Shown here: piece by piece, positions 1 to 11,585 of the stretch | How the letters are laid out: every line of letters starts with the position of its first letter | How positions within the stretch are numbered: the stretch's first letter is position 1 | From: Daucus carota subsp. sativus | Lineage: Eukaryota > Streptophyta > Magnoliopsida > Apiales > Apiaceae | NCBI RefSeq assembly: GCF_001625215.2 | Contig: NC_030387.2 | Location: 372,001 to 436,000 of the forward strand | Direction of reading: 5' to 3' | DNA length: 64,000 nt | The notes under the pieces: model-generated | Told to the model about the DNA's origin: nothing | Databases searched by the model: none | The model's input: the letters and a program-made list of their open reading frames with translations, nothing else | Program-made: the position numbers and the translations under genes

Positions 1-118
1 AAATTCTCATATACTGCTGATGGGTTCAGCTTCAGGGTTTATGTTATATAACGTTAACCTCTCGTGTAGTACCCTCAATTTCGATCTATTTTATGCTCCC
101 CGACCTCAGACTTCACTA
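1..118 (+). repeat. 3' flank remnant of a PR-10 duplication unit
   Basis: This stretch matches the segment that lies downstream of the PR-10 genes near 7.84 kb and 12.5 kb, and the reverse complement of about 60.97-61.21 kb. A shared run begins GCTGATGGGTTCAGCTTC. It is probably the tail of a further PR-10 unit that lies to the left of the window or was lost. No coding sequence is seen in it. Confidence 0.6.
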
Positions 119-119
119 A

Positions 120-2345
120 TATTTTATACAGCTCAATGTTGATGGAAAAGATCTAGATACTTCTCTTATTAGATATACTCTCTTCAAACTTGTGTATTGA
201 ATTTAGTAAAATGCATTTAACCTCGCCGCTTAGAAAATGCATAATTTCAGAAACTAGAAACTATCACAAGATTCCAGAGAGAGTTGTTGAAATTTAACAC
301 TCCTCCTCAACGACTACTCTCTTTAAACATCGATCTTGCAATCATTCCAAGCTGTCTTCTGAAATCTTCAAAATTTTTTTGTGTTCAGACCTTTAGTAAA
401 CAAATCTGCAACTTGATCGCCTGAATGAATATAATTCATCTCAATGTCTCCTTGAAGAACCTTCTCTGGCACAAAATGATAATGAATCTCCACATGTTTA
501 GTCCTTTCATGAAATATAATCTCCACATGTTTAGTCCTTGCATGAAATTTTGGATTCTCTGCTATTCGAATGACAGATTGATTATTACAATGTAGTACTA
601 CAGGCTTGTCTGCTGATTGATGAAGATCTTTTAGGAGTTGCATTAACCATATGCATTCTTGAGCTGCCATTGATGCTGATTCATATTCCACTTCTGCAGT
701 TGACAGTGACACAGATGGTTGTCTCTTACTGCACCATGACACAACTCCTGATAGAAGATTAAATGCATAACCAGTTGTCGATCTCCGTGTATCGTGGTCT
801 CCGGCATAGTCAGCATCATAATGGCCTATTATTCCGTTTGCATTTTTTATATACTGTTCCAAAATCAAAAGTTCCCTTGATATACCTCATTATGCGTTGT
901 ACTGCATCTAAGTGAAGCTTCCTCAGCTTCTCCATGAACCGCCTTAGCACTCCAACTGTGAATATAATGGGGGTGTTTGGCCGGGGCTTAAAAGTCCGGA
1001 TTCTGGGTTCATAAAAGTTAGAAGCACTTATTCGTACCGTTTGTGCAAAAAGTCAAAAAATACTTAAAAGAAGTTGAGAATGTTAGCTTTTGTTTCAAGG
1101 CTTCTACTTCTTTCTCAAACATTTTAATCACTTATAAGTCCTAACTTGTTTTTAAATTCTACTTCACTTTTTTACTTTAAGCAATAAGCACTTATTTTAA
1201 GCTAATCCAAATGACCCAAATGTATAGTCTTGTAATTGTTAAGTAAATAAGACTTCCAACTAGTTGTCTATATATGGTGGAATTTTCTAATTTTCGACCT
1301 TCAAATGCACATAAATTCATATTTGGCTCCATATATAGGGGTTGGTGATTGCAATAAATCATCCTTGACTTTTCAAGTATGTCATTTGCATACTTCTATT
1401 GGCACAAGAATATTCCTTCTTTTATTCGTTGTATCTCAAGACCCGGAAAGTGCTTTAGCTCTCCGAGCTCCTTCATTCAAAATCAAACTGATTAATTTGC
1501 TCTAATTTCGCTCATCTCTTTGTCATGGTCACTGTGATGATTAAATCATCCACATAGATTAAAACTACTGACAACTTTCCATCAGATTGTTTTATGAAAA
1601 AGCTTGAATTTGTTGGTGTGATTGAATAACCACTTTGCACAAGAAACTCGGCCATTTTTCCGTACCATGCTCGTGTAGCCTGTTTTAAGCCATATATAAC
1701 TTTCTTAAGTTTGCAAACATATTCTGGATGTGTCTTGCTTCGGAACCCTTCGGGTTGTTCTATATATATAAATAACTCGCCATGTAGGAAATAATTTTTA
1801 ACATCCATTAGCCATAGATTGCAAGACTTTGTTGCTGCTAGCGCAAGTAAGACCCTCACAGAAGTAATCTTGGCTACGTGACTGAATGTTTCATCGTCAT
1901 CGAGACCATATTTTTGGAAAAACCCTCGAGCCACCAATCGAGCTTTGTGTCTCTCTATAGTGCCATCAGGTTGAGTTTTTAATTTATATATAGATCCATT
2001 TACATGTTATGGAGCGTAAATCTTTAGGCTTAATTAGGAACTAATTCTCATGTATTATTCTTCTTTAGTGCCTCAATCTCTTCTTTCATAGTCTAGATCC
2101 ACTCATCAATTTTTGAAGCATCTTGGAACGGAGTTGGTTCTTTTGGTCCATTGTTTTCTATTAGAGAAAATTTTGCGTACTTTGGATTAGGCTTTCTTTT
2201 TCTCATCCTCACCGACCTTGGTAGCCACCTCGACCATGTACAAAACGGGTGCTTATGACGATCATATTGATTCATTCGTTGCTCGTGGGTTTGAAGTGAA
2301 CCCACAAGTTCATCATTGAAAATTGTGGACAACTTTTTCGACTCT
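120..2345 (-). mobile_element. Ty1/copia retrotransposon fossil (gag, RT, RNase H, 3' LTR remains)
   Basis: Minus-strand reading gives copia RNase H motifs near 370-870, reverse transcriptase with YVDDL near 1550, and short gag-like and pre-RT pieces near 2090-2330. A purine-rich tract at 300-309 is followed by TGTTAAATTTC, which looks like the start of a 3' LTR running to lower coordinates. The copy is broken in many places (well over five breaks), is internally shortened, and carries a MITE at 969-1217. It is old. The outer edges are approximate. Confidence 0.8.
969..1217. mobile_element. Tourist-like (PIF/Harbinger) MITE inside the copia fossil
   Basis: About 249 bp with imperfect terminal inverted repeats (GGGTGTTTGG at the left, the complement of CCAAATGACCC at the right). 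The internal sequence matches the element at 60620-60866, for example AATAAGCACTT near the right end and ACTTATAAGTC in the middle. The target-site copy is unclear here, but the sister copy has a TAA duplication. It lies within the copia fossil, so it is the younger of the two. Confidence 0.6.
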
Positions 2346-3048
2346 CAACACAAGTAACAACATAATCAAATTTGGTCAGCCAGGGCAGGAAAGTTTTTCC
2401 ATGACACGAACATCCATACTTTGAGCATTTCATTCTTTTCATCTAATCTTTCACTATCGATTATTTTGTTATGACTTATAATAGGTGCTAGTCCCATGTT
2501 ATGGAAAATAAACAATAATAATCTATTGTTAATACACATAAACAAAATTTTATATAAATATTTTACATGCAAATTTAATCAACTTTTTCTAGTCAACATA
2601 ATTAGAGACATAAAGGATAGTTTCTTTTGTATATAGATTTTAACTTAACATTGTTGGATATGTTTTTAGAATTGGTTGATATGCTATGATAATTAAAGAT
2701 GATATATATTAGGAATTTTTTTATAATATATAGATGTTTTTCAAGAATTTGCTTATATGGTCTGAATAATTTAATCCTAAATACACGACACTAATTATAT
2801 GGAGTGAAGGCTAGTATTTCTCGAAATTTATTGAAACATCTTGTATTAATTTTATATTCTTGAGGTTATAAGTTTAAGACGATGAAATTACACACATATC
2901 AAAATTACACACATCTCATAGTCCAGACCCTTTATTTATCTCTAAACATATAGAAGTCCAGGAAAAAAGAATGACCTGGACAAAAACATAAAAGTAGTTC
3001 CACTCCAAACACACACCAGAGACTTGGAAAAATGACACAAAGACGCAG

Positions 3049-3610
3049 TTAATTTGCAATGAGGTAGGCTTCAACAGCCTTAAATAGCATTGTGTTCTGC
3101 TCCTCGGCATACTTAATGTTCTCTTCTGGCACCACAGCATCTCCTTTGGTGTGGAATATGGCAGTCGTCTTGGTGGTGCTGCCTCCATCGGCAGTTGGCA
3201 CCACTGATAGATGATTTTCAATTTTATCAATGAATCCCATCAGAACGTCTCCGTCGATGACACTGTAATCGATTGTGAATCCCTTCTTGTCAAGGCCGTC
3301 AGTTCTCAGGGTCATTGTGGTCACTGGGCCACCTAGTTATTCATATAGGAAAACAAAAATTAAAAAATGTGCTTCAGCACAAACTGCTATAATAAATTTA
3401 TAAAAATGCTAAATAAGTAAGAAACTAACCTTCGGGAAGAGTGATGTGCTTGATGGTTCCAACTCCACCATCACCTTTGATTTCGACATTCTTGTAGGCT
3501 CCGGGAGCCGCCTTGGGGAGAATGTTATCGATATCAAGGATCAAGCCATGGAACATCTTCTCTGCCGGGACAGAGGAGGTGATCTCTTGTTCGTGCTTCT
3601 GGAGACCCAT
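3049..3610 (-). CDS. PR-10 / Bet v 1 family protein (Api g 1 / Dau c 1-like)
   Basis: Two exons (3430-3610 and 3049-3332) flank a 97-bp GT-AG intron that splits a Gly codon at residue 61, the usual PR-10 intron position. The product is 154 aa, the standard family length. The glycine-rich loop GDGGVGT lies at 46-52, the Bet v 1 signature spans about 93-121 (GFIDKIENH, then DGGSTTK), and the C-terminus is EAYLIAN. PR-10 proteins are small cytosolic proteins with a hydrophobic cavity that binds plant ligands, and many are stress-induced or allergenic. The start is set by the conserved MGLQKHEQEITSS and a TATA box about 100 bp upstream. The closest relative in the window is the gene at 22595-23161. 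All splice sites are intact. The ligand is unknown. Confidence 0.95.
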
Positions 3611-3708
3611 GATCTTTTCTTATAAACTGATAGTTGAAGATGTGAGCAAGGGAAAAGAATTTTAGAACTGTGAGACTGTTGCGATGAAAATAGAGAACTC
3701 AGAGCAGC

Positions 3709-3716
3709 TATTTATA
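3709..3716 (-). promoter_or_regulatory. TATA box of the PR-10 gene at 3049-3610
   Basis: TATAAATA on the minus strand, about 100 bp upstream of the ATG, in the block TATAAATAGCTGCT that recurs in front of several PR-10 genes here. Confidence 0.75.
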
Positions 3717-3979
3717 GTGCGAGTATGTAAAAGTATTAATGCATGTCTATTCTAATATTCAAATAAATATAAAACCTTGCAAGATATTGCGCTTCATATT
3801 GAAGAATATTAATCAAATTCTAGAATGCATTGACTGGTTTAGGTTCATAGTCATATGTAAGCACCGGAGAATATGAATAATATTCTAGGTGCATGTTGAA
3901 TAATATTGATATTTGGCAGGGAGTAAAGTATAGTATCACCTAGCTAGATTTCTAGTTGGGAGTTGAGTGTGCCGCGGAC

Positions 3980-4714
3980 TAGGGCTGAGCAAAAAACCGA
4001 TTTGAAACCGAAACCGAACCGAAACCGGGAAAAACCGGAGAAAACCGATCCGAATATAACCGATCCGAAACCGAAACCGAAAAATTAAAAACCGAACCGA
4101 TTTAAATGGTTGGGTTCCGGTTATACCTTCCAACCGAACCGATAAAAACCGAACCGAACCGATTATTAAAATAATAATTAAATAATAAATATTATACATT
4201 AATATTAATAAATATATAATGTATATCATATTTAAAAATTAAAAAATCTATTCGAATGTTTCTAACAACACATAACATAAGTCTGTAACTTTCAGTTTAG
4301 AGGCCCAGTACCAAGCACCAACAGTCTCTGAACTCTGAAATTACAGACTTATTGAAATTAAGAATTAGGTTGGCAATATGCTCACTGATCTGAGTCACTG
4401 CATCACAGAAGCACTCAAACTCTTTCACAGACCTGCATAACTATTAGAAGTTTGAACCTAGAATAGTACAATATACTCCTGTATTAATTATTATGTATTC
4501 TAATTTATCTTGTTTATATATTACTTTTACATTTTTATTTGGCGGTTTCTAAACCGAAACCGAGCCGATTATAACCGAACCGGTGTTTTAAAACCGAAAC
4601 CGAATCCGAATCCGAACCGGCGGTTGCGGTTTTTGATTTTAAAAACCGAAGATATATGGTTCCGGTTCCGGTTTTGTCCTAAAACCGAGCCGAACCGGCC
4701 CACGCTCTCCCCTA
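3980..4714. mobile_element. Non-autonomous hAT-type element rich in ACCGAA motifs
   Basis: The 735-bp element has inverted ends (TAGGGCTGAGC at the left, complement TAGGGGAGAGC at the right) and a perfect 8-bp target duplication, CCGCGGAC (3972-3979 and 4715-4722), the hAT hallmark. The ends are packed with degenerate AACCGAAACCG motifs and the centre is AT-rich. No transposase is present. The paralogous segment near 24.66 kb shows the empty site. Confidence 0.88.
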
Positions 4715-4935
4715 CCGCGGACTGGAGTTTAAAAGCCTCCATTCAAGACTGAATCAAAGTATAATTATGTGAATGACATACAAAGGCGTCGACTTTTGAC
4801 ATTTCCATCTTGACTGCAAATTATCAACAGTTGTTTTTTCGTTTAGTTTTTACTATTAAAGTACATAGTCTTAAGAAAGGGTGATTAATTAGCTCTTCAG
4901 TCCCGAGATAACGTTAATTGGTTGACCATTTCAAA

Positions 4936-6359
4936 TTACTTTTCAATTTTTTTTTTATGCGTTTCAAATAAAATAATGCTACTTTAACAATAATTCACTA
5001 CATGCTATTATAGACAAAATAATGTTCTGTGAGTAAAATATATAGGTTCCGAAATCAAGCGGTCTACTTGATATTCAACCACATATATGTGTTTATGTGT
5101 GGTGTGTGTTTTTTGTGTATATATATTCATAGTGATTCGAATATTTTGTTTGTGAGAATAATTGTTCTACACTTTTTAAAAAGTCTGAATTATTGTTTTG
5201 AAGATTTTTCTATTTTGAATGATGTAGTTTTTAGATGTGGCAGAATAATTATTCTTAGGCTAAAAACTGTTATTCGTATAGCGCAACAGTATTAGAGGAG
5301 AGTGGGCACACATATATATATTGCATGATAAATTCTACATAATATCATGTTATATAAAAGTCATATTTATTTATTTAACACGTTGCATACTATTTTTATT
5401 CATAATAAAATAATTAAATGACTTAGAATTAGAATCTAATTCAAATATTTTATTATAAGTGTAAATATAAAGTGGGTGGCTACTCTCATGTTTAATCAAA
5501 GTACAATTGTAAACTATTAAAAATAAGGATTTTAAGTCTCACAATTCTGATATCAATCTCCCGATGGAATACTGAAATTGTGTCCATAATATTAATTATG
5601 TACTAGATCAATTATAACTTCTCTCAAAATTCGTTATAACTACCAGAGGTACAATTAAAAGTTATCCGTTCTTCTAATTGTATAAAGCGCTCAATGATAG
5701 ATTAACAAATCAAGAGAAAACACAATCAAACTAAACAAATATAGAAAACCAAAAGAATACATCCATTCACTCCTTCTTCCAATATTTCTCACAAGTGCTT
5801 CTCTCCTCTTTCTCTCTGCCAAGGCTATCTATCTATTATTCCATATGATACAAAGTTATCTAATATATCTCTACTAATACAAAACCTAATTTTATAGTAT
5901 TTTCTTAATGGTTTCCTTCTAAAACAATCCAATTTCGAAAAACAAGTTGGATTTTACAAAAAAATTCCTAGGCTGATTTTCAGGCCTGGTTCTAGGCTGT
6001 TCCAGTTGGATTTTGATATATGGACCACTTAAAACTCGTAGGAAATTTTAATATCTTCGCCTGGGCTGTTGAATCGTCCAATTATGATATCTAAAACTCC
6101 AGTTATGACCCAAACAAAATTTAATTCATAACCTGTCCATTAAATCCGAATTTTCATCTAATTAAACCCAAATAAGTTCCGTTTGATCCAACTTTATGAA
6201 TATTTATAAAGCTGTCATTAAACACTTAAAAACAATGAGTAATAACCCTATTATTTACAAAATACTAAAATTATGGGAATAAATCATATGCAAGTACACA
6301 CATGTATATGCTTTATCAAACATAAAACATATGAACACATGATGCCCCTGTTCATTAAT
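4936..6359. other. AT-rich intergenic DNA, nothing recognised
   Basis: No reading frame, RNA gene or clear terminal repeat was recognised. The stretch is AT-rich with short runs only. Confidence 0.5.
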
Positions 6360-6821
6360 TTTTCAGGATGATTTCAATATTTCTCGGACAGATCATAGAC
6401 TAGCTAGATGATTTCAGGCCTGGTTCTAGGCTGGTTGGAAGAGCTAATACATGCAGAAAATATAGTAGATATAAACACATGATGCCCCTGTTCATTAATT
6501 TACTGCCCATATTTCATTGATAAATTAATATTAAAATAAATCAGATGAAATGTTAATAACTTTTACTGGCATCTGGGAACTTTTACTGGCATCTGGGAAT
6601 AACATTATATGCGGAAAATAACTTTATATATATGAAATATGTTCTACTTTTCAATTTATGTTGCTGCTGTCATATTTCTTTATAAGAAATAGAATGACAA
6701 ACACGAGTTTTGGTTAAACTTTGAGATCAAGCTAGTCAATTCTCTCTAGAATTTGATTAAAATTTAACGTGCAGCCAGCACCTTCCATATGCAAGATCCA
6801 ATACTATTCAGCAACGGGCAC

Positions 6822-6829
6822 TATAAATA
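6822..6829 (+). promoter_or_regulatory. TATA box of the PR-10 gene at 6949-7529
   Basis: TATAAATA about 120 bp upstream of the ATG, in the conserved block CACTATAAATAGCTGCC. Confidence 0.75.
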
Positions 6830-6948
6830 GCTGCCTTGAGGTCTCTAATATCATCATCTGCATCTCACAACACTAACCAGCTTGACCAGTTCTTCACAAC
6901 TTTCTTTTCCTTTGCTCATATATTCAGCTATCATTCTCCCAAAAAATC

Positions 6949-7529
6949 ATGGGTCTCCAGAAGCACGAACAAGAAATTACCTCCTCTCTATCAGCTGAGA
7001 AAATATTCAATGGTTTGATCGTTGATGTTGATACCATTTTCCCCAAGGCCGCTCCCGGAGCTTACAAAAATGTCGAAATCAAAGGTGATGGTGGAGTTGG
7101 AACCGTCAAGCACATCACTCTACCTGATGGTTAGTTTCTTCTATATATATCAACTACTTAATTAATTGTTTATCAGTAGGTTCATATAAAATGTATATTT
7201 AAAAATCTCATTAAATTAGTTTTATGCACTTTTATGAATATTCAGGCAGCCCAGTCACAACAATGACCCTTAGAACTGATGCCCTGGACAAGGAGGCATG
7301 CACCGTCGAATACAGCATCATCGATGGAGACGTTCTGTTGGGACTCATTGACAAAGTTGAAACTCATCTTGTCGTTGTGCCAAATGCCGATGGAGGCAGC
7401 ACCACCAAGACTACGACCATATTCCACACCAAAGGTGATGCTGTCGTCCCGGAAGAGAACATTAAGTATTCCGAGGAGCAGAACATATCAGTATTCAAGG
7501 CCGTTGAGGCCTATCTTATTGCAAATTAA
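6949..7529 (+). CDS. PR-10 / Bet v 1 family protein (Api g 1 / Dau c 1-like)
   Basis: Exons 6949-7129 and 7246-7529 flank a 116-bp GT-AG intron in the standard place (codon 61). The product is 154 aa with GDGGVGT at 46-52, DGGSTTK in the Bet v 1 signature, the KGDAVVPEE motif and an EAYLIAN end. It differs by only a few residues from the genes at 11586-12154 and 61521-62097, with which it shares long 5' and 3' flanks, so the three are recent copies. The start is supported by MGLQKHEQEITSS and the TATA box upstream, and an AATAAA lies 130 bp past the stop. It looks functional. Confidence 0.95.
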
Positions 7530-7660
7530 TCACGTCTATGTGTGTGAGTGTGAGTTTGTGATTTCTATAAGTCTCTGGTGTATGTTAATTGTGTGACAAG
7601 TACTTTTATGTTGCTGGACGAGTGATTAAGATCCAGTACTTCTGTTTGTATGCTGAATCG

Positions 7661-7666
7661 AATAAA
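7661..7666 (+). terminator. Probable poly(A) signal
   Basis: AATAAA about 130 bp after the PR-10 stop. The same motif stands at the same place after the gene at 11586-12154. Confidence 0.5.
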
Positions 7667-8114
7667 AAGAGACTTAATTATGACATGTGCATGTGTATTG
7701 ATATCATGATTAAATATCGCATCTGAATATGGCAACTCTCCATCCATTTGAAATCTAATTTCTGTTTAAAAGCATAAACCATATAATAACACTGTAAGCA
7801 ATGTAAAATTATAACATTACCCTCATACCGGGCTGATGGGTTCAGCTTCAGGGTTTATGTTATGTAACATTAACCTCACTCATGTAGTACCCTCCATTTC
7901 GATCTCTTTTATTCCAGGCAGTGTGCACACGCTTGCAATCTTGTTGAGAGCAAGATGAGTTGAATAGCGAGATGACTGTTTATGATGACTATAACTTTTT
8001 ATGATGATCTGTGTAATCTGGTATAAAAGGATAGATTTTAAGGAATAGAAGTTTATACGGGGGAGGACCGGGTAAGGGACAATGGGCTGCTCTTGAGTTC
8101 GCCAGCTGGACTTC

Positions 8115-8477
8115 ATTTAACTGTGCTAGACTTGGCTTAACTCCTTCAACGAGCCTAATTCAAGCAAAGGTTCTGACTCGTTTAATTAAACAAGCTGACT
8201 TGGCTCTACTCGCGAAATTAAACAAGCCGAGTTTGGGTGGAGGTTTAGCCTCAATTAAGTGTAAAATTATATGAGCTGGTTCGCACGGCTCGTTAAAACC
8301 GGCTCGTTTAGCTAAATGAGCGGGCTCGACTCGTGAAATTAAATGATTGAGTTCGGACAGAGATTTATCTTGATTAGCTAAATGAGCTGGCTCGGGTCAC
8401 CTCGAGTCGATTAAACTTGGTTCCAATAATGAGGCTCGGCTCGAAACTTGGCTTGCTCGACTAGAATTATAGCCCTA
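8115..8477. mobile_element. Probable hAT-like MITE with degenerate GAGCC/CTCG motifs
   Basis: The block is full of degenerate repeats of the type GGCTCGACTCG / TTAAACAAGC and ends in ATAGCCCTA, whose complement TAGGGCTAT resembles hAT-MITE ends. It replaces the sequence expected after the PR-10 3' flank, so it may be an insertion. The left end and target duplication were not resolved. Confidence 0.4.
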
Positions 8478-8639
8478 CTAAATATTTCAAGCCAAATCAT
8501 TTATAAAAATTAAAACCATATAAGATTTCAAAAAAGATTGTTTTCTCAACAAACTCCCACTTTTCAAAGTGGAGACAAACTCGTCATCGCAAAAAATTTA
8601 AAATACAGACATACAATTTTGAGACAGTTCTATGTGAGC

Positions 8640-8830
8640 TAGAAAAAAGATGATTTTCAATGCATAGACATCTGGTTCTTTAGTAGAACTGCTGTGAAAG
8701 GTGGTTCTAGACATCGGTCATAAACCAATGTCTAAGACCCCTACCTTTTACATCACATGCAAAGACATCGGTCCTATTTTCAATAGACATCGGTTTCTAG
8801 CCGATGTCTAAGCCCTTTTTTCTAGTAGTG
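8640..8830 (-). mobile_element. Small CACTA-like element
   Basis: Read on the minus strand from 8830 it begins CACTACTAGAAAAAAGGGC, a classic CACTA terminus, followed by repeated GACATCGG subterminal motifs in both orientations. A degenerate opposite end, CTAGAAAAAAGATGA, lies near 8639. No transposase is present. It abuts the copia fossil at 8831, which it may have entered. Confidence 0.6.
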
Positions 8831-9690
8831 TTTGTCTTTCATGAAAATTAGGTATTCTTTTTCAAGTAGTTGTCCAAGGTTATGAATATTGTTCTCCATG
8901 TATGGAACATAATAGATATCTTTAATTTTTCCTTGTTTGTCATCCTTTCTAGAATAACATATTTCATCCTTTCCTTTGGCTTCAATCTTTGATGAATCTC
9001 CAAAAGACACGAATCCATAATCTATTTTTTTTAAAATCAATAAAGAGATGCTTGAGTCCAAACATATGGTTGCTGGCACCGCTATCAAGGTACCAAATAA
9101 TATCATCTTTTGGAACCATATCTTTGCAGGCCATTAGCAGAACACCATTATCTTGTTGCTCTTCCGTTTCGACTAAATTTACCTTTTCCTCACCCTTCTA
9201 CTAGCAATCTTTGTGAAAGTGTCCAAATTTTCTTCCACCTCTACCGCGAACTACGTCCTTGTCCGCCCCAATTTTGTTGATTTGTCTACAAATTTTATTA
9301 ATATTTTGCTTGCATGCCCATGTCGTCTCCTTCGATTAAAACTTTGATTTGCACATCCACGTCCTCTCCTTCTAATGCATTGTGTATACAACATCTTATC
9401 TTTGTCTTCAATAGAGGTATTAGTTTTCAGTACTTGAGGTACTGTCTCTTCCATCTTTAATAACTTTATGAATATGCTTGCAAAGATCCCATAGGTTAAT
9501 CTATGATCATGGTTTTTATATCATTTGATTCTTCAATGGAGATGCAAAAAAGTTGCAAATTTGTTTTCAAAGATCTTAGAATCTTTTCATTGACACGAGC
9601 ATCTTCAGTATTTTCTCAATAATTCTTCATTTTGTTTATAACTGAAGGAACCCATGTGAAATAATCTGGGACTGATTTTATTTCTTTTAG
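8831..9690 (-). mobile_element. Ty1/copia fossil fragment (gag and protease region)
   Basis: Minus-strand translation shows copia protease-region motifs (FGDSSKIEAKGK, DIYYVPYMENNI) near 8840-9010 and arginine-rich gag-like pieces further right. The copy is broken in several places and incomplete, and no LTR was recognised. It is old. The right edge is approximate. Confidence 0.65.
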
Positions 9691-10069
9691 AGTGATTGAC
9701 ACTTTGCACCCCTTATGTTTAGGTGCTTTTTCGATTTGGTCTCAAACAATTTTTTTTAACAGTATGCACCCTAATTTGTAGAGTTTAGTTTATAAGATTC
9801 TAGTATAATTCCAGTATAAGAGGTAATTAGAACCGAACAAGGAATCAAAAAGAAACTGTCTCTCTGCGTATTTTCTTTTGTTCTAATATCTTCTTGTTAA
9901 ATACAAACTTCTGCATTTATCTTAGGAGAAATACAAATCATCCCATCATACATGAATTAGAATTAGATACATCTTTTCAATTTTATTAATCATATTTAAT
10001 GTATTCTCACATATTGAACGTAACCTATTACAATATTCCTCAAACTCAGGAATTTATATATTAGTTTAT
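9691..10069. other. Intergenic DNA, nothing recognised
   Basis: AT-rich stretch between the copia fossil and the truncated PR-10. No coding or RNA signal was seen. Confidence 0.4.
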
Positions 10070-10250
10070 TCAACGCTCTTGCTGGTGCTTCTGGACCCAT
10101 GATTTTGGTGGAAAATAATAACTAAAGATACGAGCAAAGCAAAAGGAAGCTGAGAATGAACTGAAGGTTTATGCCGTGAGATTGATACGATTATATGAGA
10201 GAACTGGAGCAGCTATTTTAAGCGCCACTACTCAATGGGTGATGATGGAT
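10070..10250 (-). pseudogene. Truncated PR-10: promoter, 5' UTR and first codons only
   Basis: On the minus strand the sequence matches PR-10 promoters and 5' leaders (AGCTGCTCCAGTTCTCT, then a leader ending AAAATCATGGGT). The ATG is at 10100. The reading is ATGGGTCCAGAAGCAC where intact genes have ATGGGTGTCCAGAAGCAC, so two bases are missing just after codon 2 and the frame is lost. Homology stops after about 30 bases of coding sequence. The TATA position reads TTAAAATA, a weakened form. It is clearly dead. It lies between the intact genes at 6949 and 11586, in the opposite orientation. Confidence 0.75.
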
Positions 10251-10389
10251 CTGGTTTAATCTCATAAAATTATAATACGGTAATGTTCTTCTTAGAACTC
10301 TTAGCCTAACAAACCTTAGAATCCTTAGGTTCTACGTAGAACTGTACATGCAAAAAGTGTCTTATATATGTATTATATTTTAAAATTAT

Positions 10390-10860
10390 GTTCGAAGACA
10401 TGCAACGATGCAAAAAACATGTATTTAAATTTAGATCTTCAAAAATCTATTTAAAATTTAGGGTTTCGCACAAGAATCTTAGTGGTTCTAAGGTTCTTTT
10501 TTAAGGATTGATTCTCTCTCGACGCGACAATATAGTGATTTCAATACTCGGACAGATAGACTATCCAGATGTTATTGCAAATTCCAGAAAGCATGACTTG
10601 GATACGCATGCAGGCTGGTTAAATGGAAGAGCAATTATATATAGGCAGAAAATATACTTTGAAATTATTTTTGAACACATACAACAATGCAAAAAAACAT
10701 GTATTTAGATTTAGATCCTGAAAATTTATTGAAAATTTAGGGTTTTGCAGAAACTCTTAGTGGTTGTCAGGTTATTGGTTCTCTCAGGTTAGGGCGACAT
10801 TATAGTAATGTATGTGTTGCATGTTTATTTTTTTAAGTTAATTTAAGATCTTTCAGGATG
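10390..10860. repeat. Imperfect tandem duplication upstream of a PR-10 gene
   Basis: AACATGTATTT near 10416 and 10696, and ACAGATAGACTATCCAG near 10549 and 10877, show two copies of a block offset by about 280-330 bp. The left copy also has MITE-like ends (TCTTAGAAC and its complement nearby). It probably arose by local slippage or unequal exchange. Confidence 0.55.
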
Positions 10861-11470
10861 ATTTCAACAGTACTGGGACAGATAGACTATCCAGGTGTTA
10901 TTGCAGTGAATTGAAGTCTTGATTTGTATTCTAGAAAGCATTGACCCGGACATACAGGCTGGTTAAATGGAAGAGCTTATACAGGCAGAATATATACTAA
11001 TTAATAGAGATAAACACATTATGCCCGTGTCCATTAATTTATTGCTTATATTGCAATGATAAATTATGTTAAAAATAAATCAGATAAATTGTTAATAATT
11101 TTTACTTAATTATTTTAGTATGGTTGAGTTTGCATGCTTGTTTTATTTGAGAAAACTTACAATCCTAATTCTGAAATCTAACTGTTTTTAATTCGATCAG
11201 GATGAGAACACTTGACTTCACCTACAAAAATCTTCAATGCAGAAACTCAATAAGTTCAAATATGATATCTTGCATCTACAACACGAGTTTTTGTCTATAA
11301 CTTTTTGAACTCAATTATGTAGTCAATACTCTCTAGAATTTGAATTAAAGATTTAACGTGAGGCGCAGCAACTTGCATGAATATTTCAATTATCTTGCAA
11401 GATCTTCTATTTATTTAAAAATTTTGAAATATTAAGGTGCATTAACATCCTAATATTCAGCCACTGGCAC

Positions 11471-11478
11471 TACAAATA
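11471..11478 (+). promoter_or_regulatory. Variant TATA box of the PR-10 gene at 11586-12154
   Basis: The position that is TATAAATA in the sister genes reads TACAAATA here, within an otherwise conserved GGCACTACAAATAGCTGC block. This may weaken the promoter. Confidence 0.6.
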
Positions 11479-11585
11479 GCTGCTTTGAGTTCTCTAATTT
11501 CATCATCTACATCTCAAAGCAAAAACCTTAAGTTCTTATTCTTTGCTCAGATAAATATATTCAGCTATCATTCTCCAAGAAAATC

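Larger units (their letters stand above)
2449..4935. repeat. Segmental duplication, copy 1 (pairs with about 21500-24905)
   Basis: The block includes the 3' flank, PR-10 gene, promoter and upstream region. It matches 21500-24905 in the same orientation, from the shared CTTTCACTATC motif at the left to the TTTCAGTCC-type motif at the right. Copy 1 carries a hAT-type insertion (3980-4714) that copy 2 lacks. Copy 2 carries more than 1 kb upstream of its gene that copy 1 lacks. Boundaries are approximate. Confidence 0.75.
6360..8110. repeat. PR-10 duplication unit, subgroup A, copy 1
   Basis: Upstream flank, gene and downstream flank match about 10860-12790 in direct orientation, and about 60970-62790 inverted. 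Shared landmarks are CAGGATGATTTCAA near the left, the PR-10 gene, and the GCTGATGGGTTCAGCTTC block with AATCTGGTATAAAAGGATAG near the right. The unit was therefore duplicated with its promoter and its 3' end. Confidence 0.75.

Noticed and set aside
3936-4752. Open frames rich in RFRF or NPNPNR patterns
   Set aside because: They are translations of ACCGAA-type repeats in the hAT-like element.
7242-7427. Open frame antisense to PR-10 exon 2, with matching ones at 11867-12052 and 61623-61808
   Set aside because: They mirror conserved exons in three paralogues and follow the codon pattern of the sense strand. They are shadows, not genes.
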